Shown piece by piece: positions 1 to 6,525 of a stretch of DNA of 7,904 nucleotides. This DNA comes from JAJRXR01 sp044439985 (GTDB taxonomy: Bacteria > Planctomycetota > Phycisphaerae > Phycisphaerales > UBA1924): contig JBITAG010000014.1 in NCBI GenBank assembly GCA_044439985.1, positions 1 through 7,904 on the forward strand. Direction: 5' to 3'. Numbering within the stretch: position 1 is the stretch's first letter; the number at the start of each line of letters is the position of its first letter. The translations under genes were made by a program, and so were the position numbers. The notes below the pieces were generated by a model. It was given only the letters and a program-made list of their open reading frames with translations. It did not search any database and was not told the DNA's origin.

Positions 1-10
1 CTTCCGATCT
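1..10. other. Possible residual Illumina adapter at the sequence end
   Basis: The window opens with CTTCCGATCT, identical to the last ten bases of the common Illumina adapter; on the minus strand it reads AGATCGGAAG, the usual start of adapter read-through. In the kinase frame it encodes Arg-Ser-Glu directly after a good TPR stretch (LGADHPTSLT), where family members would normally go on with the next helix. I infer untrimmed adapter at a contig end. A chance genomic match is possible. Confidence 0.6.
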
Positions 11-2533
11 CGTAAGCGACGTCGGGTGGTCGGCGCCGAGCGTGCCCTCGAGGATTCGCGTGGCTTCGGTCAACAGGGCGCGGGCCTCGGTGGCACGGTC
101 TGCCCCGCCGAGCCGCCCGATCGCCCTGCCCAGCGCCGCCATGCCCATCCCGACCCTCGGATGCTCATCCCCGTAGAGCAGACGCTGCTGCTCGGTCACA
201 GTCCCGTACAGGGCTTCGGCGCCGTGAAGATCGTCGCGGTCCTCCAGCAACCGGGCGAGATTGAACATGGTCGAGAGCGTCTGGTCATGCTGGACGCCGA
301 GGATGCGTTCCTGCACGCCGAGCACTTCGCGCATCTCCGCCTCTGCTTCCTCAAGACGTCCGAGCCTGAGGAGGACCACCGATCGATTGGATCGCGTGAC
401 CAGCGTCATCGCGTGCTCACGCCCCATGATCTCGTTTGCGACCACGAGAGCACGATCGTACAGACCGAGGGCCTCCTCCTCGCGTTCCACTCTTCGGTAG
501 AGCACCGCGAGGCTGTTGAGCATCGCGATGTTGCCAACGCTGGGCGCCACACCGCTCCGCTCCGTGGCCGCGATCGCTTGCTCGACAACCCCGATCGCCT
601 CGTCGGTTCGCCCGGCCTGGGCGAGGAGCACCCCGCGTTTGGCGTACGCCTGGAACAACGTCTCGTCGGATGGCGGGAGGACCCGCTCATACACCGCGAT
701 GGCCTCCCGGAATCGGTCGTCCGCCTCCTCGAACCGAGCCTGTTCCATGGCGATCACGCCCAGCACGTCAAGGGTGTTCGCGCGACGCTTGGAGGGGCCA
801 ACATCGATCCTGTCGAAAATTTGGAGGGCTTCACCCGCCCGGGCGGCCGCCCGATCGAGGTCCCCCCGATCCAGGGCGACCATCGCGTACTCGTGGAGGG
901 TCTCGCCGAGTTCGGCGCTCTCGGATCCGAAGAGCTCGCGCCGGGTCGCCTCAACTTCACGGAGGTGATCCTCCGCTTTGTCGTAGGCGCCGATCTGGCG
1001 GTAGCTGGCGCCGAGCGTGTGCTGGATCCGCGCACGCACGCGCGGCTGGTCCGCGAGTTCCTGGTCCATTCGTTCCGCGGCCGCGTCGAGAATCTCCATC
1101 AGGGCGTCGGGCGAACGCCCCTCGGCACGGTCCGGGGTCGCGGAGGCGAGCATCGCTTCAAGGAAGGAGGCCACGCTGTTCGCCTCGTCCAGCCTCGTCT
1201 CGGCGACCTGCCGCTGGCGAGATTCTTCGGCCTCAGCGCTGAGTGTTCGGAGGTAGAGCCCCGCGAGGGTGGCGACGCCGAGCACAAGCACGAACGTGCC
1301 GGCGCTCGCGGCGACCACCGCGCCCCGATGGCGACGCACAAACTTCCGGGCCCGGTACGTCAGCGTGTCGGGGCGAGCCAGAACGGGACGGTCTTCCAGG
1401 TAGCGCCGGATGTCTTCGCCGAGCGCCGCGACACTCTCGTACCGGCGGTCGGGCTCCTTGCGCAGCGCCCGGAGGACGATGGTGTCGAGATCGCCCTCAA
1501 GCATGCGCCGCAGCCGGGTTGTGTCGCCCGGCTGCTCCGCCCCCGGAGCGTCCGCGGGCGCCTCACGCGAGACGGCGGTGCTCGGCGCGATCGGGTCCTG
1601 CTCGCAGACGAGGCGACCGAGTTCGGCCCGTGAACCCGACGCGGGCTCGAAGGGCGCCCGTCCCACGAGCAGCTCGTAGAGCACCACCCCGAGAGAGTAG
1701 ATATCCGTGGCGGTCGTCACCGCCTCGCCCCGGATCTGCTCCGGAGAGGCGTACCGCGGGGTCATCATCCGCTGTTCGGGCGCGGTCACACTGGTCGCGG
1801 TCTCCTCATCGGAGAGGAGCTTCGCGATGCCGAAGTCGATGAGCTTGGGGCGCCCCTCGGAGGTCACGAACATGTTGGAGGGCTTCAGGTCTCGGTGGAT
1901 CACGAGCTGCCGATGGGCGTGGGCGACCGCGTCGCAGACTTCACCGAAAAGGCGCAGGCGATCCCGCACGCCCAGAGCATGCTCCATGCAATACTGATCC
2001 AGGGGAGCCCCCTCGACGTATTCCATGATGAGGGCGGGTCGCCCGTCGGAGGTCATCGCGGCGTCCAGCAGCCGAGCAATGCTCGGATGCTCGAGCATCC
2101 CCAGCGCCCGGCGTTCCACACGGAACCGGCGGAGCACGAGCGCCGAGTCCATCCCCCGCTTGATGACCTTGACCGCGACGCGCCGCTCAAACTCCTGATC
2201 GTCGCGCTCGCCCAGCCAGACCGACCCCATGCCCCCCTCCCCGAGTCGCCGGACGAGGCGGTACGCCCCCACTCGCTGTCCGGAGAGATCGTCCGCGAGG
2301 CGGGTGTCTTCGAGGAGTTGGCGAGCGATGGGCGTGATCTGTGGGTCGTCGAGGGCGTCGGACTCCCGGGCGTCGGCGCGGAGCAGCGCCATCACCCGGT
2401 CGCGCAGATCCGGCGCGTCGGCGCAGGACAGGTCCACGAACGCCTCGCGTTCCTCCGGCGCCCGCTCGAGGGCGTCGTGGAAGACCGCCTCGACCCGTGC
2501 CAGCTCACGCCGGGGGTCTTCATTCGTGCGCAT
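1..2533 (-). CDS. Membrane serine/threonine protein kinase with C-terminal TPR repeats (3' end cut)
   Basis: This is a Hanks-type (PknB-like) protein kinase that phosphorylates Ser/Thr on unidentified partners. 844 codons lie in the window without a stop, and the C-terminus runs off the left edge. Residues 1-84 are a charged N-terminal extension of the kind often seen in planctomycete kinases. The kinase domain spans about 91-365: glycine loop LGEGGMGSVW (97-106), Lys122 in VAVKV, alpha-C Glu140, catalytic loop HRDLKPSN (213-220), DFG (233-235) and TPRYASPEQ (258-266). All catalytic residues are present and it is an RD kinase. A basic stretch (about 394-403) precedes one transmembrane helix (about 405-428). 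After a short coiled segment, TPR-type helices fill about 480-844, placed outside the cytoplasm if the helix spans the membrane once. The ATG at 2533 is chosen because GGGAGG precedes it by about six bases and it overlaps the sigma-factor stop by 14 bases. The TPRs probably bind protein partners. Confidence 0.93.
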   Translation of the reverse strand, partial: MRTNEDPRRELARVEAVFHDALERAPEEREAFVDLSCADAPDLRDRVMALLRADARESDALDDPQITPIARQLLEDTRLADDLSGQRVGAYRLVRRLGEGGMGSVWLGERDDQEFERRVAVKVIKRGMDSALVLRRFRVERRALGMLEHPSIARLLDAAMTSDGRPALIMEYVEGAPLDQYCMEHALGVRDRLRLFGEVCDAVAHAHRQLVIHRDLKPSNMFVTSEGRPKLIDFGIAKLLSDEETATSVTAPEQRMMTPRYASPEQIRGEAVTTATDIYSLGVVLYELLVGRAPFEPASGSRAELGRLVCEQDPIAPSTAVSREAPADAPGAEQPGDTTRLRRMLEGDLDTIVLRALRKEPDRRYESVAALGEDIRRYLEDRPVLARPDTLTYRARKFVRRHRGAVVAASAGTFVLVLGVATLAGLYLRTLSAEAEESRQRQVAETRLDEANSVASFLEAMLASATPDRAEGRSPDALMEILDAAAERMDQELADQPRVRARIQHTLGASYRQIGAYDKAEDHLREVEATRRELFGSESAELGETLHEYAMVALDRGDLDRAAARAGEALQIFDRIDVGPSKRRANTLDVLGVIAMEQARFEEADDRFREAIAVYERVLPPSDETLFQAYAKRGVLLAQAGRTDEAIGVVEQAIAATERSGVAPSVGNIAMLNSLAVLYRRVEREEEALGLYDRALVVANEIMGREHAMTLVTRSNRSVVLLRLGRLEEAEAEMREVLGVQERILGVQHDQTLSTMFNLARLLEDRDDLHGAEALYGTVTEQQRLLYGDEHPRVGMGMAALGRAIGRLGGADRATEARALLTEATRILEGTLGADHPTSLTRSE

Positions 2534-3095
2534 GGTCACCCTCCCCGAGTTCCGTCCGGAGCCATGCGCGCGCGAACCGCCAGTGTCGCTCGACCGTCGC
2601 CGTGGACACGCCCAGGACCTCCGCGGCCTGCTCGATGGAGCACCCGGCAAAGAACCGGAGTTCCACCACGTGCCCCTTGTCGGGATCGAGTTCGGAGAGG
2701 CGTCGGAGTGCGTCATCGAGGACGAGCACATCGATCTCGGGCGCCGTGAAGACCAACGCCGTTTCGTGCAGGCGAACCGGGTGCTCGCCCCCACCCCGCT
2801 TGAGAGCGGCGCGGGCCTTGGCGTGGTTGACCAGGATGTGGCGCATCGCCTTCGCGGCGGCCCGGAAGAAATGAGTCCGATCCACCCAGGGACGGGTGCG
2901 CGGCGAGATGGCGAGAAACGCCTCGTGAACGAGGGCGGTCGCCTGGAGGGTGTGATCCGGGCGTTCCTGACTCAGGTAGGCCCGGGAAAGCCCCCTGAGT
3001 TCGTCGTACACCAGCTCAATCTGGGCCGCGGTGTCCCGGTCCGGACGGGCGCCCAGTTCGTTGTGGATCAGGGTGTGTTCATCGACTCGCGACAC
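2520..3095 (-). CDS. ECF-type RNA polymerase sigma factor (planctomycete ECF family)
   Basis: This is an alternative sigma factor directing RNA polymerase to a dedicated promoter set; length from the chosen start is 191 aa, usual for the Sigma70_ECF family. Region 2 covers about 26-97 and includes VYDELRGLSRAYL and the diagnostic HTLQATALVHEAFL. Region 4 covers about 124-183, with the helix-turn-helix SIEQAAEVLGVSTATVERHW (153-172). No anti-sigma gene is adjacent. Instead its stop overlaps the start of the Ser/Thr kinase gene by 14 bases, a pairing common in Planctomycetes that suggests phosphorylation-linked control (inference). The frame stays open upstream to a TTG at 3227, but that extra sequence is not sigma-like. 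GTG at 3095 places the start just before the conserved region, with GAGGAG ten bases upstream, a slightly long spacing, so the exact start is uncertain. Confidence 0.9.
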   Translation of the reverse strand: MSRVDEHTLIHNELGARPDRDTAAQIELVYDELRGLSRAYLSQERPDHTLQATALVHEAFLAISPRTRPWVDRTHFFRAAAKAMRHILVNHAKARAALKRGGGEHPVRLHETALVFTAPEIDVLVLDDALRRLSELDPDKGHVVELRFFAGCSIEQAAEVLGVSTATVERHWRFARAWLRTELGEGDHAHE

Positions 3096-3271
3096 GAGAG
3101 GCCGGCTCCTCAAAAAATGTGCGCCGCCGTGATGGACGGAGGCCCCTTCTGCTGCTTCTCCCCACAGAGGGGGCCTGACCACCCGGGCACAGGAGGCAGT
3201 GTAGTGCCGCGCGGGGGGCGGCCCCAAGCACGATCACAAGCAGAAACCAGGAACACCGAAGGAGTTACACC
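3096..3271. other. Divergent intergenic region between the sigma factor and the exported-protein genes
   Basis: These 176 bases separate two genes transcribed away from each other, so promoters for both directions should lie here. I see no convincing -35/-10 pair on either strand. Visible are an A6 run (3114-3119), a weak inverted repeat AGGCCCC/GGGGCCT (3140-3146 and 3170-3176, 23-base loop), and AAGGAG (about 3258-3263), the ribosome binding site of the downstream plus-strand gene. ECF-type promoters have short, diverse motifs that cannot be called from one instance. Confidence 0.5.
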
Positions 3272-4798
3272 ATGCGCAAGACCACCATGATTCGTGCGCT
3301 CGCATGCGGGCTGTTGGCCGCGGGCGCCGGGTTGGCCCAGGCCCAGCCGCTGACCGAGACGTTCACCTACCAGGGCCGGCTTTCCGACAGCGCCGAACTG
3401 GCCGACGGGTTCTATGACTTCCAGTTCCGCCTCTTCAGGGACGCGGGCGCGACGACCATTGTCGGATCCCCCATCACCCGCACGAACGTTGAGGTCGTGG
3501 ACGGGTTGTTCACGGTCACGGTGAACTTCGGGGGCTCCGGGCTGCTCTTTGACGGAGACCGGCGTTGGCTTCAGGTCTCCGTCCGCCCGGCGGGATCTGG
3601 GAGCTACACCGCGCTCTCGCCGGCGCAGGAGATCACGGCGGCGCCGCACGCGACCTACTCGGCGTACGCGGGGATCGCGGAGGTAGCGGAGATGTCCATG
3701 GGAGACCTCACCGACGCCTACGACAACGGCTCGATCCTCAACGCGACCGCGGGTCCGGTGCGGATCGAGAAGTCCAACGGCGGTCTCTTCGATCCGGCGA
3801 CGCTCCGGGTCGGCACGAGTTCCAGCGGGGCCGGGGGGGCCCTGGAGGTCACCAGTTCGGGCGGCGAGCTGGCGGTGCTCGCCAACAACCTCTCGTCCAA
3901 CTCGGGCAACCTGCAGGTCTTCAACGCGACCGGCACGCCGATCATCACGTCGCAGATGGACGTGAGCACCGGCAACGGCGGTTACTTCAATGTCTACCGG
4001 CGGGGAGGCTCGGGGACGGGCTCCGCCATCGGGTTCCAGGTGGACGGGAACTTCGCGGGCAATGAGAGCACCCAGGTCACGATCCGGGGTAACTCGAACA
4101 CGATGCTCTTCCAGACACATGTCAACGGCGACGCCTCCGTCATGCTCGACGCGGGCGCGATCAACGCGAGCGAGATGCTCAACGAGCCGGGCGTGGCCTT
4201 CCGGGCCAGCTCGGGCGGGGCGACCCTCACGCCGAACGCGAGCACGATCGATATCATCGACCAGCGGACAATCAACTGCCCGACGAGCGGGTACGTGCTG
4301 GTGATCGCCACCGCAGAAGCCGACATCAGCCACGCCAACTTCCAGTCCAGCTACGCGAACTTCGGGGTCTCGAACAGCGCGGGGTCGCTTCCCGGCGCAC
4401 AGGATGTGGAGCTTCTGCTGGGCACCACCCTGCCCGGGGGCAGCTACGACTTTCCCGTCACCGTCCACGGGGTCTTCAGCGTCAGCGCGGGCAACAACAC
4501 GTTCTACTTCCTCGGCGACCAGAACTCGACCTCGGGCACGTTTGACATGAACGACGTCTCGCTCTCCTGCCTCTTCATCCCCACCGCCTACGGGACGATC
4601 TCCGCCCCGGCGACCTGGGCCGGCCCGGAGGTTGACCGCCCGGACCATCGGTTCGGTGGCCTGACCCCGGAAGAAAGCCTCGCCGAGATCGACCAGTCGA
4701 TCATCGACAACGAGCAGCGCATCCAGCAGGAGCTGATCGAGATGCGCGCCCGGCTCGAAGCGATGGAACGCCAGCTCAAGGCGCAGGAACAGCGTTGA
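3272..4798 (+). CDS. Exported fibre-like protein with YQGRL N-terminal domain and C-terminal coiled coil
   Basis: Function unknown. The protein has 508 aa. A signal peptide occupies residues 1-24 (MRKTT, hydrophobic core, AQA before Gln25), so it is exported. Residues 30-135 form a domain recognisable from many planctomycete secreted proteins: FTYQGRLSDS, ADGFYDFQFRLF, VDGLFTVTVNFG, RRWLQVSVRPAGSGSYTALS and a PHATYSAYA end. Residues 145-320 are Gly/Ser/Asn/Thr-rich and beta-strand-like, as in fibres or beta-helices. Residues 325-441 look like a compact beta domain (SGYVLVIATAEADISH, YDFPVTVHGVFSVSAG, FIPTAYGTI) holding the only two mature cysteines, Cys336 and Cys433. Residues 466-508 are a charged heptad-like helix, probably an oligomerising coiled coil. 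AAGGAG lies eight bases before the ATG. The gene is probably co-transcribed with the next one, 38 bases away. A trimeric surface fibre or adhesin is my inference; cargo and localisation are not shown. Confidence 0.85.
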   Translation: MRKTTMIRALACGLLAAGAGLAQAQPLTETFTYQGRLSDSAELADGFYDFQFRLFRDAGATTIVGSPITRTNVEVVDGLFTVTVNFGGSGLLFDGDRRWLQVSVRPAGSGSYTALSPAQEITAAPHATYSAYAGIAEVAEMSMGDLTDAYDNGSILNATAGPVRIEKSNGGLFDPATLRVGTSSSGAGGALEVTSSGGELAVLANNLSSNSGNLQVFNATGTPIITSQMDVSTGNGGYFNVYRRGGSGTGSAIGFQVDGNFAGNESTQVTIRGNSNTMLFQTHVNGDASVMLDAGAINASEMLNEPGVAFRASSGGATLTPNASTIDIIDQRTINCPTSGYVLVIATAEADISHANFQSSYANFGVSNSAGSLPGAQDVELLLGTTLPGGSYDFPVTVHGVFSVSAGNNTFYFLGDQNSTSGTFDMNDVSLSCLFIPTAYGTISAPATWAGPEVDRPDHRFGGLTPEESLAEIDQSIIDNEQRIQQELIEMRARLEAMERQLKAQEQR

Positions 4799-4836
4799 TC
4801 CCGGGCGCCGGCCCTTCACCGAAAGGAGAAACGCTC

Positions 4837-5259
4837 ATGCGTGCATGCACCATCATCAGTCTCGCCCTGATTTCCTGCCTCGGCACAGACGCCAACGCCC
4901 AGTCCGGCGGACCGTTTGCCCTGGAATGGAGCACGATCGACTCGGGGGGCTCGTCGGCGATGTCCGGGGGCGCCTTCACCCTCTCCGGCTCGATCGGTCA
5001 GTTTGACGCGGGTTCGTCCGACGCCGGGGGGTACGCCATGGAGGCGGGGTTCTGGCCCGTCCCCTTCCTCCCGAGCGAAGGGTGCAACGTCTCGGATCTC
5101 GCCGAGCCGTACGGGGTGCTGGACTTCACCGACGTGGTCGCCTTCCTCGGCGCCTTCGGATCGATGGATCCGGCGGCCGACCTGGCGCCCCCGACCGGGG
5201 TCTTCGATTTCACCGACATCGTCGCCTTCCTCGGGGCGTTCGGGGCGGGCTGCCCCTGA
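4837..5259 (+). CDS. Small secreted protein with C-terminal GC-type dockerin-like tail
   Basis: The protein has 140 aa. A signal peptide covers 1-21 (ANA before Gln22). Residues 24-73 carry the FALEWSTIDSGG...SGGAFTLSGSIGQFDAG...YAMEAGFWP module seen in many exported planctomycete proteins, of unknown role. Residues 83-139 are a tail with two near-identical 22-residue units starting at Asp87 and Asp115, bracketed by Cys83 and Cys139, which could form a disulfide clasp. This is the tail that annotation pipelines call a GC-type dockerin-domain anchor in Phycisphaerae. By analogy with dockerins it may bind Ca2+ and dock to a surface partner, but no cohesin partner is in the window. The frame is open upstream to 4795; ATG 4837 is preferred because AGGAGA precedes it by seven bases and it begins the signal peptide. 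It follows the fibre-like gene and ends before a hairpin. The whole mature protein is little more than a module plus anchor. Confidence 0.87.
   Translation: MRACTIISLALISCLGTDANAQSGGPFALEWSTIDSGGSSAMSGGAFTLSGSIGQFDAGSSDAGGYAMEAGFWPVPFLPSEGCNVSDLAEPYGVLDFTDVVAFLGAFGSMDPAADLAPPTGVFDFTDIVAFLGAFGAGCP
5095..5244 (+). repeat. Tandem 22-residue dockerin-like repeat pair
   Basis: Two coding repeats, 5095-5160 and 5179-5244, have an 84-base period. They encode DLAEPYGVLDFTDVVAFL and DLAPPTGVFDFTDIVAFL, each followed by GAFG. At DNA level they match closely (for example GCCTTCCTCGG in both) with mostly synonymous differences, which points to duplication followed by purifying selection on the protein. 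Confidence 0.85.
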
Positions 5260-5287
5260 GCAGACGCGCCACGCCGATTCGGCTCAC

Positions 5288-5318
5288 GGCCTCCCGGCGC
5301 TCCCCGCGCCGGGAGGCC
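5288..5318. terminator. Strong hairpin, probable shared terminator between convergent genes
   Basis: GGCCTCCCGGCGC (5288-5300) pairs perfectly with GCGCCGGGAGGCC (5306-5318) around a five-base loop TCCCC. It sits between the stop of the dockerin-tail gene (5259, plus) and the stop of the last receiver gene (5323, minus). The plus-strand side is followed only by GATTT and the minus side by no T-run, so classical intrinsic termination is weak. The position and perfect 13-bp GC stem still favour a bidirectional terminator or 3'-end stabiliser. Confidence 0.75.
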
Positions 5319-5322
5319 GATT

Positions 5323-5745
5323 TCACCCCGCCCGTTCCGCCGGGGGACGGTGGCCGAGGGCGTCCCGGACCGCCGCGGCCAGATCGGCGCTGCAGAACGG
5401 CTTGAAGAGCACCCCGTGCGCCTCGAGTTCGCGAGCGACGGGCTCCACCTCTTCGGGCACGCTCCCGGTGATGTAGATGACCGAGGCGGGGTCGAAGTTA
5501 CCGCTCTGGGCGAGGCGCTTCTGGATGCTGAACCCGTCCCCGGCGGGAAGCTTGACATCCAGAATGAGCACGTCGGGCCGTTCCTGGAGGGCGAGGGCGT
5601 ACGCCTGATACGCGTCCTGAGCCTGGATGACCTGGTAGCCCAGGGATTCCAATCGCGCAGCGACCGCATGAAGCATCGCCTTGTCGTCGTCCGCCACGAG
5701 CACTCGGACGCCACCGCTCGCGTCGGGTGTCCCTTTGTCGTTCAT
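5323..5745 (-). CDS. Stand-alone response regulator receiver protein (last gene of the cassette)
   Basis: This is a single-domain, CheY-like phosphoacceptor of 140 aa with no output domain. The receiver fold covers about 13-132: acidic cluster Asp19-Asp21 (VADDDK), phosphoacceptor Asp63 (LILDVKLPAGDG), Thr93 (YITGS) and Lys115 (LFKPF), so all signalling residues are present. The N-terminal 12 residues and the tail after 132 (HRPPAERAG) are short and probably unstructured. Its ATG overlaps the preceding receiver stop in an ATGA arrangement, with GGAGG just upstream, so translation is probably coupled. It presumably exchanges phosphate with the histidine kinase encoded upstream or with another relay protein. 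The end of the gene faces the hairpin at 5288-5318. Confidence 0.93.
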   Translation of the reverse strand: MNDKGTPDASGGVRVLVADDDKAMLHAVAARLESLGYQVIQAQDAYQAYALALQERPDVLILDVKLPAGDGFSIQKRLAQSGNFDPASVIYITGSVPEEVEPVARELEAHGVLFKPFCSADLAAAVRDALGHRPPAERAG

Positions 5746-6125
5746 TCCACCTCCAGATCATGGAGCGTCAGCTCGGCCTCCAACACCTCAAGCAGTTGGT
5801 CTGTTCTGAACGGCTTCTCCAGGATGGACACGTTGGCGATCGCGCGCAGTTCCCGGCGATACTCGTCGCGGAATCCGGTCACGATCACGATCGGCGCCTC
5901 GGAGAACTGGCGAACCGCTCGTGCCAGCGAGACCCCATCCCCGGAGGGCATGTTCAGGTCGGTCACGATCAGATCGACGGGAGTCTCCCCGAAGATGGCC
6001 ATTGCCTGTGCCCCGGAGGACGCGGTCAGGCACCGGTACCCCGAATCACCCAGGCGTGCCGCGAGGGCGGCCAGCATCGAGTCGTCGTTGTCAACCAGCA
6101 GGACCGTCGGTGCTCGTTCAGCCAT
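5742..6125 (-). CDS. Stand-alone response regulator receiver protein (third gene of the cassette)
   Basis: A 127-aa single receiver domain. It shows LLVDNDDSM at 9-17, in which the second position of the usual acidic pair is Asn13 rather than Asp or Glu. The phosphoacceptor is Asp56 (IVTDLNMPSGDG), with Thr83 (IVTGF) and Lys104 (LEKPF). Nothing follows the domain but LHDLEVE. The frame is open upstream to 6194, but ATG 6125 is preferred: GGGAG lies five bases before it, it begins directly ahead of the receiver fold, and it overlaps the previous gene's TGA by eight bases. The nearby Asp14 and Asp15 may compensate for Asn13 in Mg2+ binding, so phosphorylation is likely but less certain than for its neighbours. 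Confidence 0.92.
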   Translation of the reverse strand: MAERAPTVLLVDNDDSMLAALAARLGDSGYRCLTASSGAQAMAIFGETPVDLIVTDLNMPSGDGVSLARAVRQFSEAPIVIVTGFRDEYRRELRAIANVSILEKPFRTDQLLEVLEAELTLHDLEVE

Positions 6126-6525
6126 GCGAACTCCCTTCCTCAACAACCCGTTCGGGGACCACTTGCAACGCCGCGTGAATCGCATCGATGACATCCGAGG
6201 CCTCGTAGGGCTTGGCGATGTACCCGAAGGCCCCGGAGGACTCAGCCTTGAGGCGGGCGTGGTCCTGCACCTGCGCCGTCAGGAACAGGACCGGCGTGTC
6301 TCGGAGATCCTCCATCCGCTTGATCCGTGCGCACGCTTCGTACCCGTCGATGTCCGGCATGCGCACATCCATGACGATGACGTCCGGCTTGTGGAGGCAC
6401 GCCGCTTCGACGCCCGCGAGGCCGTTGATGGCATGGAAGACCCGAAAGCCGGAGGCCTCCAGCCGGATCATGAGGGCCGCGGTGATCCGAGGCTCGTCGT
6501 CAACGATGAGAACCGAGTTCGACAC
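6118..6525 (-). CDS. Stand-alone response regulator receiver protein (second gene of the cassette)
   Basis: A 135-aa single receiver domain with complete signalling residues: Asp9, Asp10 and Glu11 (LIVDDEP), phosphoacceptor Asp53 (VMDVRMPDIDG), Thr83 (FLTAQ) and Lys105 (IAKPY). The tail after about 122 (VVPERVVEEGSSHG) is short, with no DNA-binding or enzymatic part. GTG at 6525 is chosen because a perfect AAGGAGG lies eight bases upstream. The first in-frame GTG, four codons earlier, would overlap that site, and the frame beyond it up to 6735 is not receiver-like. The start lies inside the histidine kinase gene (26-base overlap), which suggests translational coupling and matched expression. 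It is the receiver nearest the kinase and thus a natural first phosphate acceptor (inference). Confidence 0.93.
   Translation of the reverse strand: MSNSVLIVDDEPRITAALMIRLEASGFRVFHAINGLAGVEAACLHKPDVIVMDVRMPDIDGYEACARIKRMEDLRDTPVLFLTAQVQDHARLKAESSGAFGYIAKPYEASDVIDAIHAALQVVPERVVEEGSSHG

Noticed and set aside
26..1633. Long plus-strand open frame (535 codons) opposite the kinase
   Set aside because: The minus strand encodes a continuous kinase-TPR protein with recognisable motifs. The plus frame gives an Arg/Gly/His/Glu-rich product with no domain, as expected for the antisense of high-GC coding DNA.
3140..3176. Inverted repeat AGGCCCC/GGGGCCT upstream of the exported gene as a riboswitch or operator
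   Set aside because: Seven pairs with a 23-base loop are easily found by chance in sequence of this GC content, and no conserved element is recognisable.
1895..3290. Overlapping plus-strand open frames opposite the sigma factor and kinase start
   Set aside because: They mirror well-supported minus-strand genes; their translations are basic, low-complexity and lack domains.
3110..4819. Long minus-strand open frame (569 codons) opposite the exported 508-aa gene
   Set aside because: The product is a low-complexity Arg/Val/Asp/Glu-rich sequence with no signal or domain, while the plus strand has a ribosome binding site, signal peptide and family motifs.
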